Positions 1 through 10,797 are shown, numbered from the stretch's first letter. The stretch is 53,173 nucleotides of DNA from Lachnospiraceae bacterium (GCA_022792295.1 JAAWAR010000072.1:1-53173); one strand, 5' to 3'. A program made the numbers and translations. The notes: generated by a model from the sequence alone, not told the origin.

Positions 1-19
1 CTTTCTAAAGTCCATTTCA

Positions 20-1564
20 TCACTCGAACTCAATCGTCCCCGGCGGTTTACCCGTACAGTCGTATAGCACTCTGTTCACATGTGTTACTTCATTTACAAT
101 TCGATTTGCTGTTTTTGAAAGCACTTCCCATGGCAGTTCTGCTGCCTCGGCAGTCATAAAATCAATCGTATTCACTGCGCGCAGCGCAATCGCATAATCA
201 TAGGTCCTTCCGTCTCCCATGACGCCAACCGACCGCATATTTGTCAGCGCAGCAAAGTACTGCCCGATTCCACGATCCAGCCCGGCTTTTGCAATCTCCT
301 CACGGTAAATTGCATCCGCTTCCTGTACCATCACAACTTTCTCCGGCGTCACCTCACCGATAATTCGGATTCCTAGGCCCGGCCCCGGGAACGGCTGGCG
401 GTAGACAAGATTTTCCGGAATGCCAAGCTCCAGACCGACCTTACGTACCTCATCCTTAAACAGATCCCGCAACGGTTCAATGATCTCTTTAAAGTCCACA
501 TAATCCGGTAAGCCGCCGACATTGTGATGTGACTTGATTACAGCAGATTCCCCCCCAAGGCCGCTCTCAACCACATCCGGATAAATCGTTCCCTGTACCA
601 GGAAATCCACCGTACCGATTTTCTTTGCTTCCTCCTCAAACACGCGGATAAATTCCTCGCCGATTATTTTCCTTTTTCTTTCCGGATCTGTAACGCCCTT
701 CAGTTTATCATAAAACCTCTGCTGTGCATTGACACGGATAAAGTGCAGCTTATATGGGCCATTTGGGCCGAACACGGCCTCTACCTCGTCCCCTTCATTT
801 TTTCTTAGGAGGCCATGATCAACAAAGACACATGTCAGCTGATCTCCGACCGCTTTTGCGAGCATCACAGCCGCAACGGAGGAATCCACGCCGCCTGACA
901 GAGCACAGAGCACTTTTCCGTCTCCCACCTTCTCACGAATTGCCTGTATGCTCGTCTCAACGAAAGCATCCATCTTCCATGTCCCCGCACAGCCACATAC
1001 CCCATAAACAAAGTTATGAAGCATCTTTCTCCCTTCCTGTGTATGGAGGACCTCTGGATGAAACTGGAATGCATATAATTGCTTTTCCACAGATTCAGCC
1101 CCCGCAACCGGGCAGTTCCGAGTATGTGCAATAATCTTAAAGCCTGGTGCCTCCTTCTCGATATAATCATTATGGCTCATCCAGCAGATAGTTTTCTCTG
1201 AAACATCGTCAAACAATACGCTGGAACGATCCACCGTCACTTCGATTTTTCCATATTCCCGTACCGGCGCCTCGCATACATGGCCGCCCAGCACATGCAT
1301 CATTACCTGCGCACCATAACACAGGCCAAGTATAGGAATTCCTGACTCAAACAATTCCCGGCTGCAGGAGGCCGCGCCTTCTTCATAGCAGCTGTCGGGA
1401 CCGCCGGTTAGGATAATGCCCTTTGGTTTCATTGCCTTTATTTGATTCAAATCTGTCTTGTAGGAATAAATTTCACAATATACATTGCATTCGCGAACAC
1501 GCCTGGCCACCAGCTGATTGTACTGTCCGCCAAAATCAATGACTAGAATTTTTTCCTGATTCAT
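20..1564 (-). CDS. guaA: GMP synthase (glutamine-hydrolysing)
   Basis: Converts XMP to GMP with ATP and glutamine, the last step of de novo GMP synthesis in the cytoplasm. The 514-residue product has the full two-part layout. The N-terminal class I glutamine amidotransferase carries the nucleophile Cys in GLCYGAQ and the His-Glu pair in QFHPEV. It is followed by the ATP-pyrophosphatase P-loop ALSGGVDSS and the dimerisation domain ending KPPGTIEFE. The frame is open 17 codons further upstream, but I chose the ATG at 1564 because an AGGAGGAGACGG ribosome site lies directly before it and family homology starts there ([14 protein letters not shown]). It has its own promoter upstream. No purine riboswitch is visible in the short leader. 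Identification is secure. Confidence 0.98.
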   Translation of the reverse strand: MNQEKILVIDFGGQYNQLVARRVRECNVYCEIYSYKTDLNQIKAMKPKGIILTGGPDSCYEEGAASCSRELFESGIPILGLCYGAQVMMHVLGGHVCEAPVREYGKIEVTVDRSSVLFDDVSEKTICWMSHNDYIEKEAPGFKIIAHTRNCPVAGAESVEKQLYAFQFHPEVLHTQEGRKMLHNFVYGVCGCAGTWKMDAFVETSIQAIREKVGDGKVLCALSGGVDSSVAAVMLAKAVGDQLTCVFVDHGLLRKNEGDEVEAVFGPNGPYKLHFIRVNAQQRFYDKLKGVTDPERKRKIIGEEFIRVFEEEAKKIGTVDFLVQGTIYPDVVESGLGGESAVIKSHHNVGGLPDYVDFKEIIEPLRDLFKDEVRKVGLELGIPENLVYRQPFPGPGLGIRIIGEVTPEKVVMVQEADAIYREEIAKAGLDRGIGQYFAALTNMRSVGVMGDGRTYDYAIALRAVNTIDFMTAEAAELPWEVLSKTANRIVNEVTHVNRVLYDCTGKPPGTIEFE

Positions 1565-1662
1565 CCGTCTCCTCCTGTAAAAAATCGCCTTCTCGTACCG
1601 ACCCGCGCAGAGCACATGCGCTACATTGACCAGAATTTACATAATGCAGTACTGATTCACTT

Positions 1663-1691
1663 ATTATAAAGGAAAATGCAGTCCTTTGCAA
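1663..1691 (-). promoter_or_regulatory. Sigma-A promoter of guaA
   Basis: On the minus strand TTGCAA (1686-1691) is followed after 17 bp by TATAAT (1663-1668), about 100 bp before the guaA ATG. The -35 box lies just outside the end of the upstream helicase gene's coding sequence, so guaA can be transcribed separately from it. Confidence 0.75.
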
Positions 1692-1697
1692 GGTAAT

Positions 1698-4600
1698 TCA
1701 GGGAATGCTTTCCAAAAGAGCAAGAATTTCCTCTTTCGTCATACTGCCAAGCTGTCTGGCTTCTCCTCCGATTACCTGTTCCGCCAATTCACGTTTCCTC
1801 TCCTGAAGATCGCGGATTTTTTCCTCAATCGAATTCTTGACAATCATCTTGTAGACCATCACCTTTTTCGTCTGTCCGATGCGGTGTGCACGATCCGTTG
1901 CCTGATTCTGTGCTGCCAAGTTCCACCATGGGTCAACATGCACCACCATATCGGCACCGGTCAGATTGAGCCCCACGCCTCCGGCCTTCAGAGAAATCAG
2001 GAAAACCGGGACCGCTCCTTCATTATACTGCCTTACCATCTGCAGCCGCTTTTCCTTTGGCGTAGCGCCCGTAATCACATAGTAGGAAATACCAGCTTTC
2101 TCCAGCCTTCTCTGAAAAATTTCCAGCATGGAGGTAAATTGAGAGAACAAAAGCAGCCTATACCCGCCATCCATGGCGCTCTGAATCAATTCCAGGCATG
2201 CCTCTGCCTTTGCCGACATACCTTGATAGTTCTCGAAACAGAGCGCCGGATCACAGCAAATCTGACGCAGCTTCATCATTTCCGCCAATATCTGAAGCCG
2301 GTTCCGGTTCAAATCCTCCTCGCTCTGGCGCGAAAGCAGCTCCTTCATCCGGACTGCCTGCGCATCATACAGGCGTTTTTGTTCTCCTTCCAGCCACACA
2401 TATCGGATCTCCTCCAGCTTCTCTGGCAAATCATTCAGTACAGCTTCCTTCATCCGACGTAAAATAAAGGGACCGGCCATTTTCTGCAGGCGTTTCATGG
2501 CGCCTTCCTCTTTATTTTTGATAATCGGTATCTCAAATTCTCTGCGAAATACGTCATATCCATATAAAAAACCCGGCATCAAAAAATCGAAAATACTCCA
2601 TAATTCACTGAGCCTGTTTTCGATCGGTGTGCCCGTCAAAGCAAAACGAAATTCGCTTTTGACGGCCTTCACCGCCTTAGCGGCGGCTGTCGTATGATTT
2701 TTAATGTACTGTGCCTCATCGACTACCTGGTACAGAAACGTTTTACCCTCATAAAAAGCAATGTCGCGTTTCAAAAGATCATAGGAGGTCACGAACACAT
2801 CCGCCTCCTGCTGTGCATCCAGCCTCGCCCGCCTTTCCTCCTGCGTCCCGACAATCAGGCGAACCGAGATCTCTGGAGCAAACCGCTTAAATTCTTCTCT
2901 CCAGTTAAACACCAGAGAGGCCGGCGTTATCACCAGGGAACAGCCCCTCTTTCCCTCCTGTTTTGCAGCCAAAAGCACCGCTATCATCTGCAGCGTTTTC
3001 CCAAGCCCCATATCATCCGCAAGAATTCCTCCGAACCTCCACTGCTCCAACGTCCGCAGCCATTTATATCCGTTCTTCTGGTACATACGCATGATCCCGG
3101 ACAGGCTTTCCGGTTCTTCAAACTCTGCTTCCTTTATCGTCTTAAAGCCTTTTACCATCTCGCGGAAATGACTGTCCCTGCTGCCATAAGCCGTTTTTTT
3201 CTCCTCCATCAGCCGGTCCAGATAAAGGCCTCGATAGGCAGGAAGCTGCAGCTTCCCTTTGCTAAATTCTTTCGGCGAAAAGTGCATGACTGCATCCAGC
3301 TCTGCAAGCATTTCCAGTGATGGATCCTTCATATCAATAAAGGCTCCGTCCTTCAGACGGTAATACCGTTTCCGCATACGATAGCCTTTAAGTACCTCCA
3401 AAAGCTCCTCTCGGGAAATCTCCTCCGTCGAAATATCCAGGTTCAAAAGGCTGCCGGATACCGAAACCCCAATCGAGGTCTTGATTCGGCGGATCACATT
3501 GCGGCGGCAAAAGCGGTTGGTACATCGCACTTCTCCCAATTCCATGAGCGCATGCACTCCGCTCTCGACAACTCGGTATAGGCTTTCTTCATCCTCTTTG
3601 CAAAGGAGCTTCTCTTTCTCAAAAGACCGGCACGGAAACCATCGCTCAACCGCCTCCAAGACCTCCCTTTCCTTTTGTACATCCCGAAATACCTCCGCAA
3701 TCGTGATCCCGCTTCGATCTGCTTCTTTACTGTCCAGCACAGAAAACTCCTTATTTCCATAATGCACCTTTGGCAAACAGATAAATGTTTCATCGTCTGC
3801 ATCCAGATAAAATACGAATTTGGCCTCCGGAATGAGATAGGAGCGGAATTTCTCCGGGTTTGTTTCTATGATGTCCATGACCCCTTCAAACTGCGGAAGG
3901 ACCCGATAGTAAAATTCTGCCAGAAGATTTCTTCCCACACAGAAAGAAAAGTGCCCCCCTCTGGTCATCGGCTCCAGTACTTCAATCCTCTCAAAGAACT
4001 CCTGATCCAGGCGATACAGCGTGCTTTCACGGATGTAATAGGCCGTATCCATCCCAAAAAACAGCTCGGGAAGCGTCCCCGCCACTTCGATCCCATGGAA
4101 TTCCTTGTCGCCCCTTATCTTGTACTCATCAATCTGAAGCGTTACCTTTGGATTTCCCTTTCCAGCATACAGGCTGCCCTTTTGCCTTTCCCCTGTGTCC
4201 TTGTCCTCAAAATCAACCGGCATATCCCCTAGTTCTTCGTAAAACTGATCCAGACGCCAGCCAAAAAGCTCCAGGGAACTCACAGTCGGCACCTTGTTCC
4301 TGCTGTAGTACCGAGAGTCCTCCAGTCGCTGTGCAAACTGCGTCTCCTCACGGACAATCCGGCTGATATAGCGAATCCACCGTCTTCCCTGCGGCTTAAA
4401 ATAATGCAAACTATGGTTAATCTGTGTATTGGATCCGTATACTGCCGTCGTAGAGTGTTTCACATTTTCGCAGAACTCCTCAAGATCCTTCACAACAAAC
4501 AGCTTTCCGTAGCCCACCTTAAAGGAAACTGTCAGCTTTCCTTCCTTTTTTATCACGCGTGGGGCAAGACTCAGACTTTCCTCCCTCGCTTCCACCGCCT

Positions 4601-5114
4601 CCAAAATATGGCTCCGCTTTTCTCGAAAAGCTGAAAACATTGATTGGGCATGAGGGTCCGTTGCATCCCCTATATTCACATTTTTCAGATACTGTTCCAA
4701 AAGCTCCAAAAGCCCCGCCACATTTTCACAGCTTGAGCCTCCGGTATAGCGCGCGTACTCCCGGATACAGGCTTTACAAAGGCAGTCGGTCCAAACGACC
4801 TTATCACGCGAAAAAACAATCTGAACCGGAAACTCTTTTTGGGTTTCTCTCCTAACTGCCTCGATCTGTCCGTGCAGCTCATGGCTCTGCTTGTCATAGC
4901 CGCAGAACACTTTTTTTATTTTCAGTTTTCCCGAGGCAGCAAGCCTCCGGCCGGCCTCAGCCGCCTGTGGCTTAATCCGGACAGATTCCCGGATTTTCTT
5001 TCCGCTAAAATACCGGTAATCCTGGAGCTTTTCCAGGCTTCTCCCCAAGGAGCCTTCGTCCGCCTCCTGTGCTCCGCCCAAAACCGTATATTCCTCGTTT
5101 TCCCACTCCTGCAT
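1698..5114 (-). CDS. SNF2-family DEAD/DEAH helicase-like ATPase with degenerate SWIM region
   Basis: A 1138-residue Swi2/Snf2 ATPase of the bacterial type, expected to translocate on double-stranded DNA or remodel nucleoprotein in the cytoplasm; the physiological target of this subfamily is not settled. The Cys-rich DCLCKAC...SSCEN near residue 110 sits where SWIM zinc fingers occur, but the final Cys-x-His is Cys-x-Asn. A long SNF2-associated region follows. The helicase core starts near residue 690, with Walker A DDMGLGKT near 700, DEAQ near 798, the motif III-like ALTGTPIENR, and the C-terminal lobe motifs GGVGLNLTGAD and ATDRAHRIGQ. The start is the ATG at 5114, with AGAGGAG about 14 nt upstream; an in-frame stop just before it leaves no earlier start. 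It lies 46 bp after iadA and is probably cotranscribed with uvrA-iadA. Confidence 0.93.
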   Translation of the reverse strand: MQEWENEEYTVLGGAQEADEGSLGRSLEKLQDYRYFSGKKIRESVRIKPQAAEAGRRLAASGKLKIKKVFCGYDKQSHELHGQIEAVRRETQKEFPVQIVFSRDKVVWTDCLCKACIREYARYTGGSSCENVAGLLELLEQYLKNVNIGDATDPHAQSMFSAFREKRSHILEAVEAREESLSLAPRVIKKEGKLTVSFKVGYGKLFVVKDLEEFCENVKHSTTAVYGSNTQINHSLHYFKPQGRRWIRYISRIVREETQFAQRLEDSRYYSRNKVPTVSSLELFGWRLDQFYEELGDMPVDFEDKDTGERQKGSLYAGKGNPKVTLQIDEYKIRGDKEFHGIEVAGTLPELFFGMDTAYYIRESTLYRLDQEFFERIEVLEPMTRGGHFSFCVGRNLLAEFYYRVLPQFEGVMDIIETNPEKFRSYLIPEAKFVFYLDADDETFICLPKVHYGNKEFSVLDSKEADRSGITIAEVFRDVQKEREVLEAVERWFPCRSFEKEKLLCKEDEESLYRVVESGVHALMELGEVRCTNRFCRRNVIRRIKTSIGVSVSGSLLNLDISTEEISREELLEVLKGYRMRKRYYRLKDGAFIDMKDPSLEMLAELDAVMHFSPKEFSKGKLQLPAYRGLYLDRLMEEKKTAYGSRDSHFREMVKGFKTIKEAEFEEPESLSGIMRMYQKNGYKWLRTLEQWRFGGILADDMGLGKTLQMIAVLLAAKQEGKRGCSLVITPASLVFNWREEFKRFAPEISVRLIVGTQEERRARLDAQQEADVFVTSYDLLKRDIAFYEGKTFLYQVVDEAQYIKNHTTAAAKAVKAVKSEFRFALTGTPIENRLSELWSIFDFLMPGFLYGYDVFRREFEIPIIKNKEEGAMKRLQKMAGPFILRRMKEAVLNDLPEKLEEIRYVWLEGEQKRLYDAQAVRMKELLSRQSEEDLNRNRLQILAEMMKLRQICCDPALCFENYQGMSAKAEACLELIQSAMDGGYRLLLFSQFTSMLEIFQRRLEKAGISYYVITGATPKEKRLQMVRQYNEGAVPVFLISLKAGGVGLNLTGADMVVHVDPWWNLAAQNQATDRAHRIGQTKKVMVYKMIVKNSIEEKIRDLQERKRELAEQVIGGEARQLGSMTKEEILALLESIP

Positions 5115-5160
5115 GAGCCCTCACGTATCTCCTCTTATGTTTTGGCAGCCGGCCGCCTTC

Positions 5161-6297
5161 TTATTTCTCATATGTACCTTTTTTTATTATTTTCCCATCC
5201 CGCATCATCACTGTGCCGTTTGCGATCACGGTCTCCAGCTTGAGCCCCTTATCCATAAGAAGCACGTCTGCATCGCTCCCTTCCTGAAGGGCTCCCTTTT
5301 TCGGGTATAATTCTAATGCTCTTGCAGCATTAGATGTCCCAAAGGCAACAGCCTTCTCGAGGTCCATCCTTTCCTCCTGCACTTCATATACGATCTGTCG
5401 GTAAATGGTATCCACATCGGAAACACCCATCTCGGTCAGGTTTCCCGCTTCGTCATAGTTTGACCAACTTCCCTGCCCATCGGAGCTGAAGGTAATCCGT
5501 TCCATAGGGACACTTTCCCTTCGCGCCTGTGCCAGAGCATTGGCTACCTCGTCAAAGTCTCCGCAGGTAATATCAATCATCCCGCCCATTTTAGCGAAAC
5601 GCATTGCATCCGTCTGTATCTTTGCAGAGCGCGCCACATGAGTCGGCTGGAACGTCTTGATTGGGATTGAGGTCTGCGAAAGCGCCTCAAACACCGGCTC
5701 CAAGCCCCGCTCATCATCCCCCATATGCAGACAGACAAAGCCCGCTTTTCCGCTCAGCATCCCGGCGGTCCGCACATCGCTCCCCAGCCGAATCAGCTCC
5801 TCCACCGAGATATTGGGCGCACGATGGTCGGAAATTGCCAGTTTGACTCCGATGACTTCATCTATGAACATAATATCCTTACAAATGCTGCCTGTAATGG
5901 TCGGGCTCGGATACCCGTAGGCCCCGCAAATGCAGTAGGCGGAAATTCCCTCCTCCTTTAATGCCTTTATCTTCGCAACCAAATTTTCCACGCTCCGGCT
6001 GTATCCATCCGTTCCCAAAAGGCCGATCACCGTCGTCACACCGCCCGCAATCAGGCTGGAAAGCGCAACCGGAGGAGCCTGGGTATGGAAGCTCCCTTCT
6101 CCTCCCCCTCCGGTGACATGCACATGGCGGTCAATCAGCCCCGGAACGGCGATCCTTCCCGTGCCATCCAATACCTGACAGCCCTCGTATTCCGGGATGC
6201 CGTCCCCGATTCTCTCAATCTTTCCTCCGGCAAGCAATATATCTTTGTTTCCAAGCTTTTCCGGCGCATACACCGTGACATTCTTAATCAGCAGCAT
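5161..6297 (-). CDS. iadA: Isoaspartyl dipeptidase (beta-aspartyl-peptidase)
   Basis: A zinc amidohydrolase of 378 residues that cleaves beta-aspartyl dipeptides formed by protein damage. Binuclear-site motifs are present in order: HVHVTGGGGEG (the HxH pair), GVKLAISDHR (Lys to be carboxylated, then His region), CLHMGDDERG, QPTHVARS and the catalytic Asp in SSDGQGSW. GTDGYSRS is the substrate loop typical of IadA. An ATG four codons upstream (6309) directly abuts AGAAAGG with no spacing, so I prefer the ATG at 6297 (MLLIKNVTVYAPE), which also matches the family N-terminus. It starts 17 bp after the uvrA stop, which implies a uvrA-iadA transcript. Confidence 0.95.
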   Translation of the reverse strand: MLLIKNVTVYAPEKLGNKDILLAGGKIERIGDGIPEYEGCQVLDGTGRIAVPGLIDRHVHVTGGGGEGSFHTQAPPVALSSLIAGGVTTVIGLLGTDGYSRSVENLVAKIKALKEEGISAYCICGAYGYPSPTITGSICKDIMFIDEVIGVKLAISDHRAPNISVEELIRLGSDVRTAGMLSGKAGFVCLHMGDDERGLEPVFEALSQTSIPIKTFQPTHVARSAKIQTDAMRFAKMGGMIDITCGDFDEVANALAQARRESVPMERITFSSDGQGSWSNYDEAGNLTEMGVSDVDTIYRQIVYEVQEERMDLEKAVAFGTSNAARALELYPKKGALQEGSDADVLLMDKGLKLETVIANGTVMMRDGKIIKKGTYEK

Positions 6298-6314
6298 GGC
6301 AAAGTTCATCCTTT

Positions 6315-9182
6315 CTATTTTTTATTCAAAATCGTGCCGGTATTGGGGCCGTCACTCGTTTTCAGATATTTCTTCACATACTGTCCTGTATAGGAGATGG
6401 GATTTTCAGCCACCTCCTCTGGCGTTCCTTTGGCGATAACCGTGCCGCCGCGGTCCCCGCCCTCCGGCCCCATATCAATCAGATAATCGGCCGTCTTAAT
6501 GACATCCAGGTTATGCTCAATGACAATAACCGTATTCCCTCCCTCCGACAAGCGTCTTAAAATCTCCACCAGTTTGTGGACGTCGGCAAAATGAAGGCCC
6601 GTGGTCGGTTCATCCAGAATATAGATCGTCTTTCCGGTTCCCCGCCTTGAAAGCTCCGAGGCCAGCTTGATCCTCTGTGCCTCGCCGCCGGAAAGCTCCG
6701 TGGACGGCTGACCGAGCCGGATATAGGAAAGGCCTACGTCGTTGAGCGTCTCAATCTTCCTTGCAATCGAGGGAACGTTTTCAAAAAACTTAAGCGCCTC
6801 CTCCACTGTCATGTTAAGCACATCATAGATGTTCTTCCCCTTATATTTGACCTCCAGTGTCTCTCTGTTGTACCGCCTGCCGCCGCAGACCTCACACGGG
6901 ACGTATACATCGGGGAGAAAATGCATTTCGATCTTGATAATCCCGTCGCCGCTACACGCTTCACAGCGCCCGCCCTTTACATTAAAGCTGAATCTTCCTT
7001 TATTATAGCCCTTCGCCTTGGCATCCGGGGTTGACGCAAACAGATCACGGATTAAGTCAAAAACGCCCGTATAGGTTGCCGGATTCGAACGCGGGGTCCG
7101 CCCGATCGGAGATTGATCAATGGCAATGATCTTGTCCAGCTGCTCCACCCCCTCGATGCCCGCATGTCTGCCCGGGATCGTCCGCGCACGGTTCAGGCGC
7201 TTTGCCAGCGCCTTATACACGATCTCATTGATCAGAGAGCTCTTTCCCGAGCCGGAAACTCCGGTCACACAGGTCATGACGCCAAGGGGCAGCTGCACGT
7301 CGATTTTTTTCAGATTATTCTCCTGTGCGCCGCGAACCGTAAGCCACCCTGTGGGTTGACGGCGCTCGGACGGCACCGGAATGCCTCTTTTACCGCTCAG
7401 ATACGCACCCGTAACCGATGCCTCACAGGCCATAATCTCCTCCGCCGTGCCGGCAGCGACCACTTCTCCTCCATGCTCCCCGGCTCCCGGACCAATATCG
7501 ACAATCCAGTCTGCGGCCCGCATGGTATCCTCGTCATGCTCCACAACAATCACGCTGTTCCTCAGATCGCGCAGATGGATCAGCGTCCTCAAAAGCTTAT
7601 CGTTATCCCTCTGATGAAGGCCGATACTCGGCTCATCCAGAATATAGGCTACCCCAACCAGACCAGAACCGATCTGCGTTGCCAGGCGGATTCTCTGGGC
7701 TTCACCGCCGGAGAGCGTCCCCGTAGCCCGCGATAAAGACAAATAATCCAGTCCGACATCAATTAAAAAGCTCACACGTGCGCGGATTTCCTTTAATATC
7801 TGTTCTCCGATCATCCGCTGCATCTGTGTAAGAGCAAGCTCGTCTACAAATTTTCGAAATTTTACAATGGACATATTGGTCGCATCGTAAATATTCATAC
7901 CGCCCACTGTCACGGCCAGAGACTCCTTCTTCAAACGCTTGCCATGACAGGCCGTACAGGGTGTGATCCGCATAAAGGTCTCATATTCCGCTTTGCTCGA
8001 CTGCGAATATGTCTCCCGATAACGGCGGTTCACATTTTCAACGAGCCCTTCAAATGCCACGTCGTAGATACCGACGCCTCGCTGCCCCTTATAATGGACC
8101 TGCACGCTTTTGCCGCCGGTTCCGTGTATCAGCACATCTTGAACCTCTTTCGGATAGTCCATAAACGGCGTATCCAGGTCAAACCTGTATTCCTTTGCCA
8201 GCGCATCCAGGATTGCCCGCGAAAAACTCCCTTCCTTTGCGCATGACTGCCAGCCAAGGACGGCAATCGCACCGCCGTTGATACTGAGGGATTTATCCGG
8301 AATCATCAGATCCTCGTCAAATTCCATCTTATAGCCCAGGCCAAAGCAGTCCGGGCAGGCACCGAACGGGTTATTAAAAGAAAAGCTCCGTGGCTCCACT
8401 TCTTCGATACTGATGCCGCAGTCCGGGCAGGAAAAACTTTGGCTGAAGTTAATCTCCTCGCCCCCGATACAGTCCACAATCATCAGGCCATCGGACAATT
8501 TCATCACGGTCTCGATTGAATCAGCAAGCCGTTTTTCGATTCCTTCCCGCACTGCAAGGCGGTCCACGATAATCTCGATGTTATGCTTAATATTTTTTTC
8601 CAGCTCAATGTTTTCCGCCAGTTCATGAAGGTTCCCGTCAATCCGCACACGCACATAGCCGCTGCGTTTTGCCTGCTCCAGGGCTTTTTCATGGCGGCCC
8701 TTCCGTCCCCGGACAATCGGCGCAAGAAGCTGAATCTTCGTCCGCTCCGGCAGTGTCATGATCTGATCCACCATCTGATCCACCGTCTGCTTTTTAATTT
8801 CCCGGCCACATTTGGGACAGTGCGGAATACCGATGCGGGCATATAAAAGGCGCATATAGTCGTAAATCTCTGTTACAGTCCCGACTGTAGAGCGGGGATT
8901 GCGGTTTGTGGATTTCTGATCAATCGAGATGGCCGGGGATAATCCCTCAATGCTCTCTACATCGGGTTTTTCCATCTGGCCCAAAAACTGACGCGCATAA
9001 GAGGACAGCGATTCCATATACCGCCTTTGTCCCTCCGCGTATATCGTATCAAACGCAAGCGACGATTTTCCTGATCCGGAGAGTCCGGTCAACACAACCA
9101 GCTCATTCCTTGGGATATTCACTGTAATATTTTTCAAATTATGCTCATTGGCGCCACGTATTTTGATATATTGCTTTGGCAT
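6315..9182 (-). CDS. uvrA: Excinuclease ABC subunit A
   Basis: Damage-recognition ATPase of nucleotide excision repair, loading UvrB at lesions. The 955-residue protein has two ABC ATPase modules with Walker [13 protein letters not shown] near residue 31 and [10 protein letters not shown] near 640, two signature motifs LSGGEAQRI, and the zinc-binding Cys pairs CPKCG, CPDCG, CPDCFG, CTACHG, CEACSG and CEVCGG. The open frame extends 25 codons further upstream, but [17 protein letters not shown] is the conserved N-terminus and has AGAGGAG just before it, so the start is 9182. Its promoter carries a LexA-type box, as expected for an SOS gene. No uvrB or uvrC is in the window. Confidence 0.98.
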   Translation of the reverse strand: MPKQYIKIRGANEHNLKNITVNIPRNELVVLTGLSGSGKSSLAFDTIYAEGQRRYMESLSSYARQFLGQMEKPDVESIEGLSPAISIDQKSTNRNPRSTVGTVTEIYDYMRLLYARIGIPHCPKCGREIKKQTVDQMVDQIMTLPERTKIQLLAPIVRGRKGRHEKALEQAKRSGYVRVRIDGNLHELAENIELEKNIKHNIEIIVDRLAVREGIEKRLADSIETVMKLSDGLMIVDCIGGEEINFSQSFSCPDCGISIEEVEPRSFSFNNPFGACPDCFGLGYKMEFDEDLMIPDKSLSINGGAIAVLGWQSCAKEGSFSRAILDALAKEYRFDLDTPFMDYPKEVQDVLIHGTGGKSVQVHYKGQRGVGIYDVAFEGLVENVNRRYRETYSQSSKAEYETFMRITPCTACHGKRLKKESLAVTVGGMNIYDATNMSIVKFRKFVDELALTQMQRMIGEQILKEIRARVSFLIDVGLDYLSLSRATGTLSGGEAQRIRLATQIGSGLVGVAYILDEPSIGLHQRDNDKLLRTLIHLRDLRNSVIVVEHDEDTMRAADWIVDIGPGAGEHGGEVVAAGTAEEIMACEASVTGAYLSGKRGIPVPSERRQPTGWLTVRGAQENNLKKIDVQLPLGVMTCVTGVSGSGKSSLINEIVYKALAKRLNRARTIPGRHAGIEGVEQLDKIIAIDQSPIGRTPRSNPATYTGVFDLIRDLFASTPDAKAKGYNKGRFSFNVKGGRCEACSGDGIIKIEMHFLPDVYVPCEVCGGRRYNRETLEVKYKGKNIYDVLNMTVEEALKFFENVPSIARKIETLNDVGLSYIRLGQPSTELSGGEAQRIKLASELSRRGTGKTIYILDEPTTGLHFADVHKLVEILRRLSEGGNTVIVIEHNLDVIKTADYLIDMGPEGGDRGGTVIAKGTPEEVAENPISYTGQYVKKYLKTSDGPNTGTILNKK

Positions 9183-9228
9183 TTTAGCTCTCCTCTGCTT
9201 TTTGTGCTTATCGTTCATGCGTATGTTC

Positions 9229-9257
9229 AGTATAGCACATCCTGATTGCAAATGCAA
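9229..9257 (-). promoter_or_regulatory. Promoter of uvrA-iadA
   Basis: On the minus strand TTGCAT (9252-9257), a 17-bp spacer and TATACT (9229-9234). The -35 box overlaps the LexA-like site at 9255-9268, a position suited to repression. Confidence 0.7.
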
Positions 9258-9268
9258 ACATTTGTTCG
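9255..9268 (-). promoter_or_regulatory. LexA (SOS) operator of uvrA
   Basis: The minus-strand sequence CGAACAAATGTTTG matches the Gram-positive LexA consensus CGAACRNRYGTTYC at 13 of 14 positions. It overlaps the -35 box of the uvrA promoter. The match is seen directly; binding is inferred from known SOS control of uvrA in Firmicutes. Confidence 0.75.
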
Positions 9269-9367
9269 TTTTTGTTTAAAAGTTTTTTTAATTCTATCAT
9301 ATCCACCCGGCGGTATCAAGACCCGTCACGCCGCCGTCACATGAAAACAACTTTCCAGTTATGGTGA

Positions 9368-9397
9368 TAGACAAAAAATGATAACATCTGCTATACT
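9368..9397 (+). promoter_or_regulatory. Promoter of the AbgA-like gene
   Basis: TAGACA (9368-9373), an 18-bp spacer and TATACT (9392-9397), about 29 bp before the ATG. The gene is divergent from uvrA. Confidence 0.55.
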
Positions 9398-9425
9398 TAT
9401 AATAAATAAAAAGGAGGCCCTTATA

Positions 9426-10751
9426 ATGGATACTTATACAAAAATCAACCAGTTGGCCACCGCTCTGGAGCCGACAATGATCGAAACGCGGCGGGATCTG
9501 CACAAGCATGCAGAATCCGGCTGGTATGAGATGCGAACCTCCTCTATCATTGCCAGGGCTCTGGCTGATCTTGGGTACGAGGTCCTGACTGGGAGACAGG
9601 TGTGTGATTCTGCTTACCGCATGGGACTGCCCTCGCCAAACGAGCTAAAAGAACATTTCGCATTGGCACTCTCTCAGGGAGCGGTACCGGAGTTCATGAC
9701 CGAGGATATAAAAGACGGTTTTACAGGAGTAATCGGCATTCTTTCCTGTGGGGAAGGCCCTGTCGCTGCCCTGCGCTTTGATATTGATGCGCTTGGCGGG
9801 GTCGAAACAGAGGATACAGACCACAAACCGAATCAGGAAAAATTTTCATCCGTCAATTACGGCATCATGCATGCCTGCGGCCATGATGGCCACACTGCGA
9901 TCGGCCTGGCCGTTGCAGCGATTCTCATGGAGTTCAAGGAAGTGCTGCATGGTACGGTGAAGCTGATTTTCCAGCCTGCCGAGGAAGGCGTAAAAGGCGG
10001 AAAATCCATTGTCGAGCATGGACACCTCGACAACGTCGATTTCTTTTTGAGCGGCCATATCTACTCAGAAAAAGATGCGCCTGGCTATGATGTGATTACA
10101 GGTACCGTCGGACCGCTCGCCACCTGCAAGTATGATATAACTTATCACGGAAAAGCCTCCCATGCCGGGACAGCCCCGCAGCTTGGAAAAAATGCTCTGC
10201 TGGCAGCGGTAGCGGCGGTCCAGGAGCTGATGGCAATCCCCCGTTATCCGGGCGGTACAAGCCTCGTGAATGTCGGAAAGCTCATTTCAGGGACAGCCCG
10301 CAACGTAATTCCGGATGAAGCGTTTATGGAGGTAGAGGTTCGGGGAGACTCACAGGAAATTCTCGAATATATGAAGGAAAATGCCCTGCGGATCATACAG
10401 GCCGCCGCACAGCTTCAGGACTGTACGGCAGACATTGCGGTCGCCGGGGAAGCCGAGCCCTTAAAAAGCGACGAGGCCTTTGCCAAAGAAATCGCCGGCA
10501 TGCTGGAAGCGCATCTTCCTGCTGTACGCGTCAGTCCGTCTTTTCAGTTTCGTAATCCCGGCAGCGAGGACGCGTCCTTTATGATGAACCGGGTGCAAAG
10601 TCACGGCGGCAAGGCTGTGTACATGCGGTTTTTAACAGAATTAAAAACCGGTGTTCATGAACGCCGCTACGATTTTAATGAGGCAGTCATGAAAAAAGCC
10701 GCCGCCATCTATGCGGCCGCTGTCTATCATCTGCTAAAACAGGAAGCGTAA
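9426..10751 (+). CDS. M20 amidohydrolase, AbgA-like (aminobenzoyl-glutamate hydrolase subunit A family)
   Basis: A 441-residue cytoplasmic M20D metallo-amidohydrolase. It follows E. coli AbgA closely along its length: an N-terminal RRDLHKHAESGWYE, then FTGVIG, the metal-site motif MHACGHDGHTA, FQPAEEG (catalytic Glu and metal Glu), a GTAPQLGKNALLAA dimerisation-domain segment and the late NPGSEDASFMM. AbgA acts with AbgB on p-aminobenzoyl-glutamate, a folate breakdown product, but no abgB partner or AbgT transporter is nearby. The true substrate may therefore be another N-acyl amino acid. Start ATG at 9426 has AAGGAGG upstream; the 16 earlier codons of the open frame contain the promoter and are excluded. 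It is a single-gene unit ending in a terminator. Confidence 0.88.
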   Translation: MDTYTKINQLATALEPTMIETRRDLHKHAESGWYEMRTSSIIARALADLGYEVLTGRQVCDSAYRMGLPSPNELKEHFALALSQGAVPEFMTEDIKDGFTGVIGILSCGEGPVAALRFDIDALGGVETEDTDHKPNQEKFSSVNYGIMHACGHDGHTAIGLAVAAILMEFKEVLHGTVKLIFQPAEEGVKGGKSIVEHGHLDNVDFFLSGHIYSEKDAPGYDVITGTVGPLATCKYDITYHGKASHAGTAPQLGKNALLAAVAAVQELMAIPRYPGGTSLVNVGKLISGTARNVIPDEAFMEVEVRGDSQEILEYMKENALRIIQAAAQLQDCTADIAVAGEAEPLKSDEAFAKEIAGMLEAHLPAVRVSPSFQFRNPGSEDASFMMNRVQSHGGKAVYMRFLTELKTGVHERRYDFNEAVMKKAAAIYAAAVYHLLKQEA

Positions 10752-10759
10752 ATCAAAAA

Positions 10760-10792
10760 ACCGCAGCCCCCGAAAAAATCGGAGACTGCGGT
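10760..10792. terminator. Bidirectional terminator between convergent genes
   Basis: The inverted repeat ACCGCAG (10760-10766) and CTGCGGT (10786-10792) has an inner CCGA/TCGG pair. There is an A-run on the left and a T-run on the right. It serves the AbgA-like gene (plus) and the wall-binding protein gene (minus). Confidence 0.75.
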
Positions 10793-10797
10793 CTGTT

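Noticed and set aside
1565..1697. Possible purine riboswitch before guaA
   Set aside because: The leader is about 100 nt long and lacks the conserved purine-aptamer loops and three-way junction pattern.
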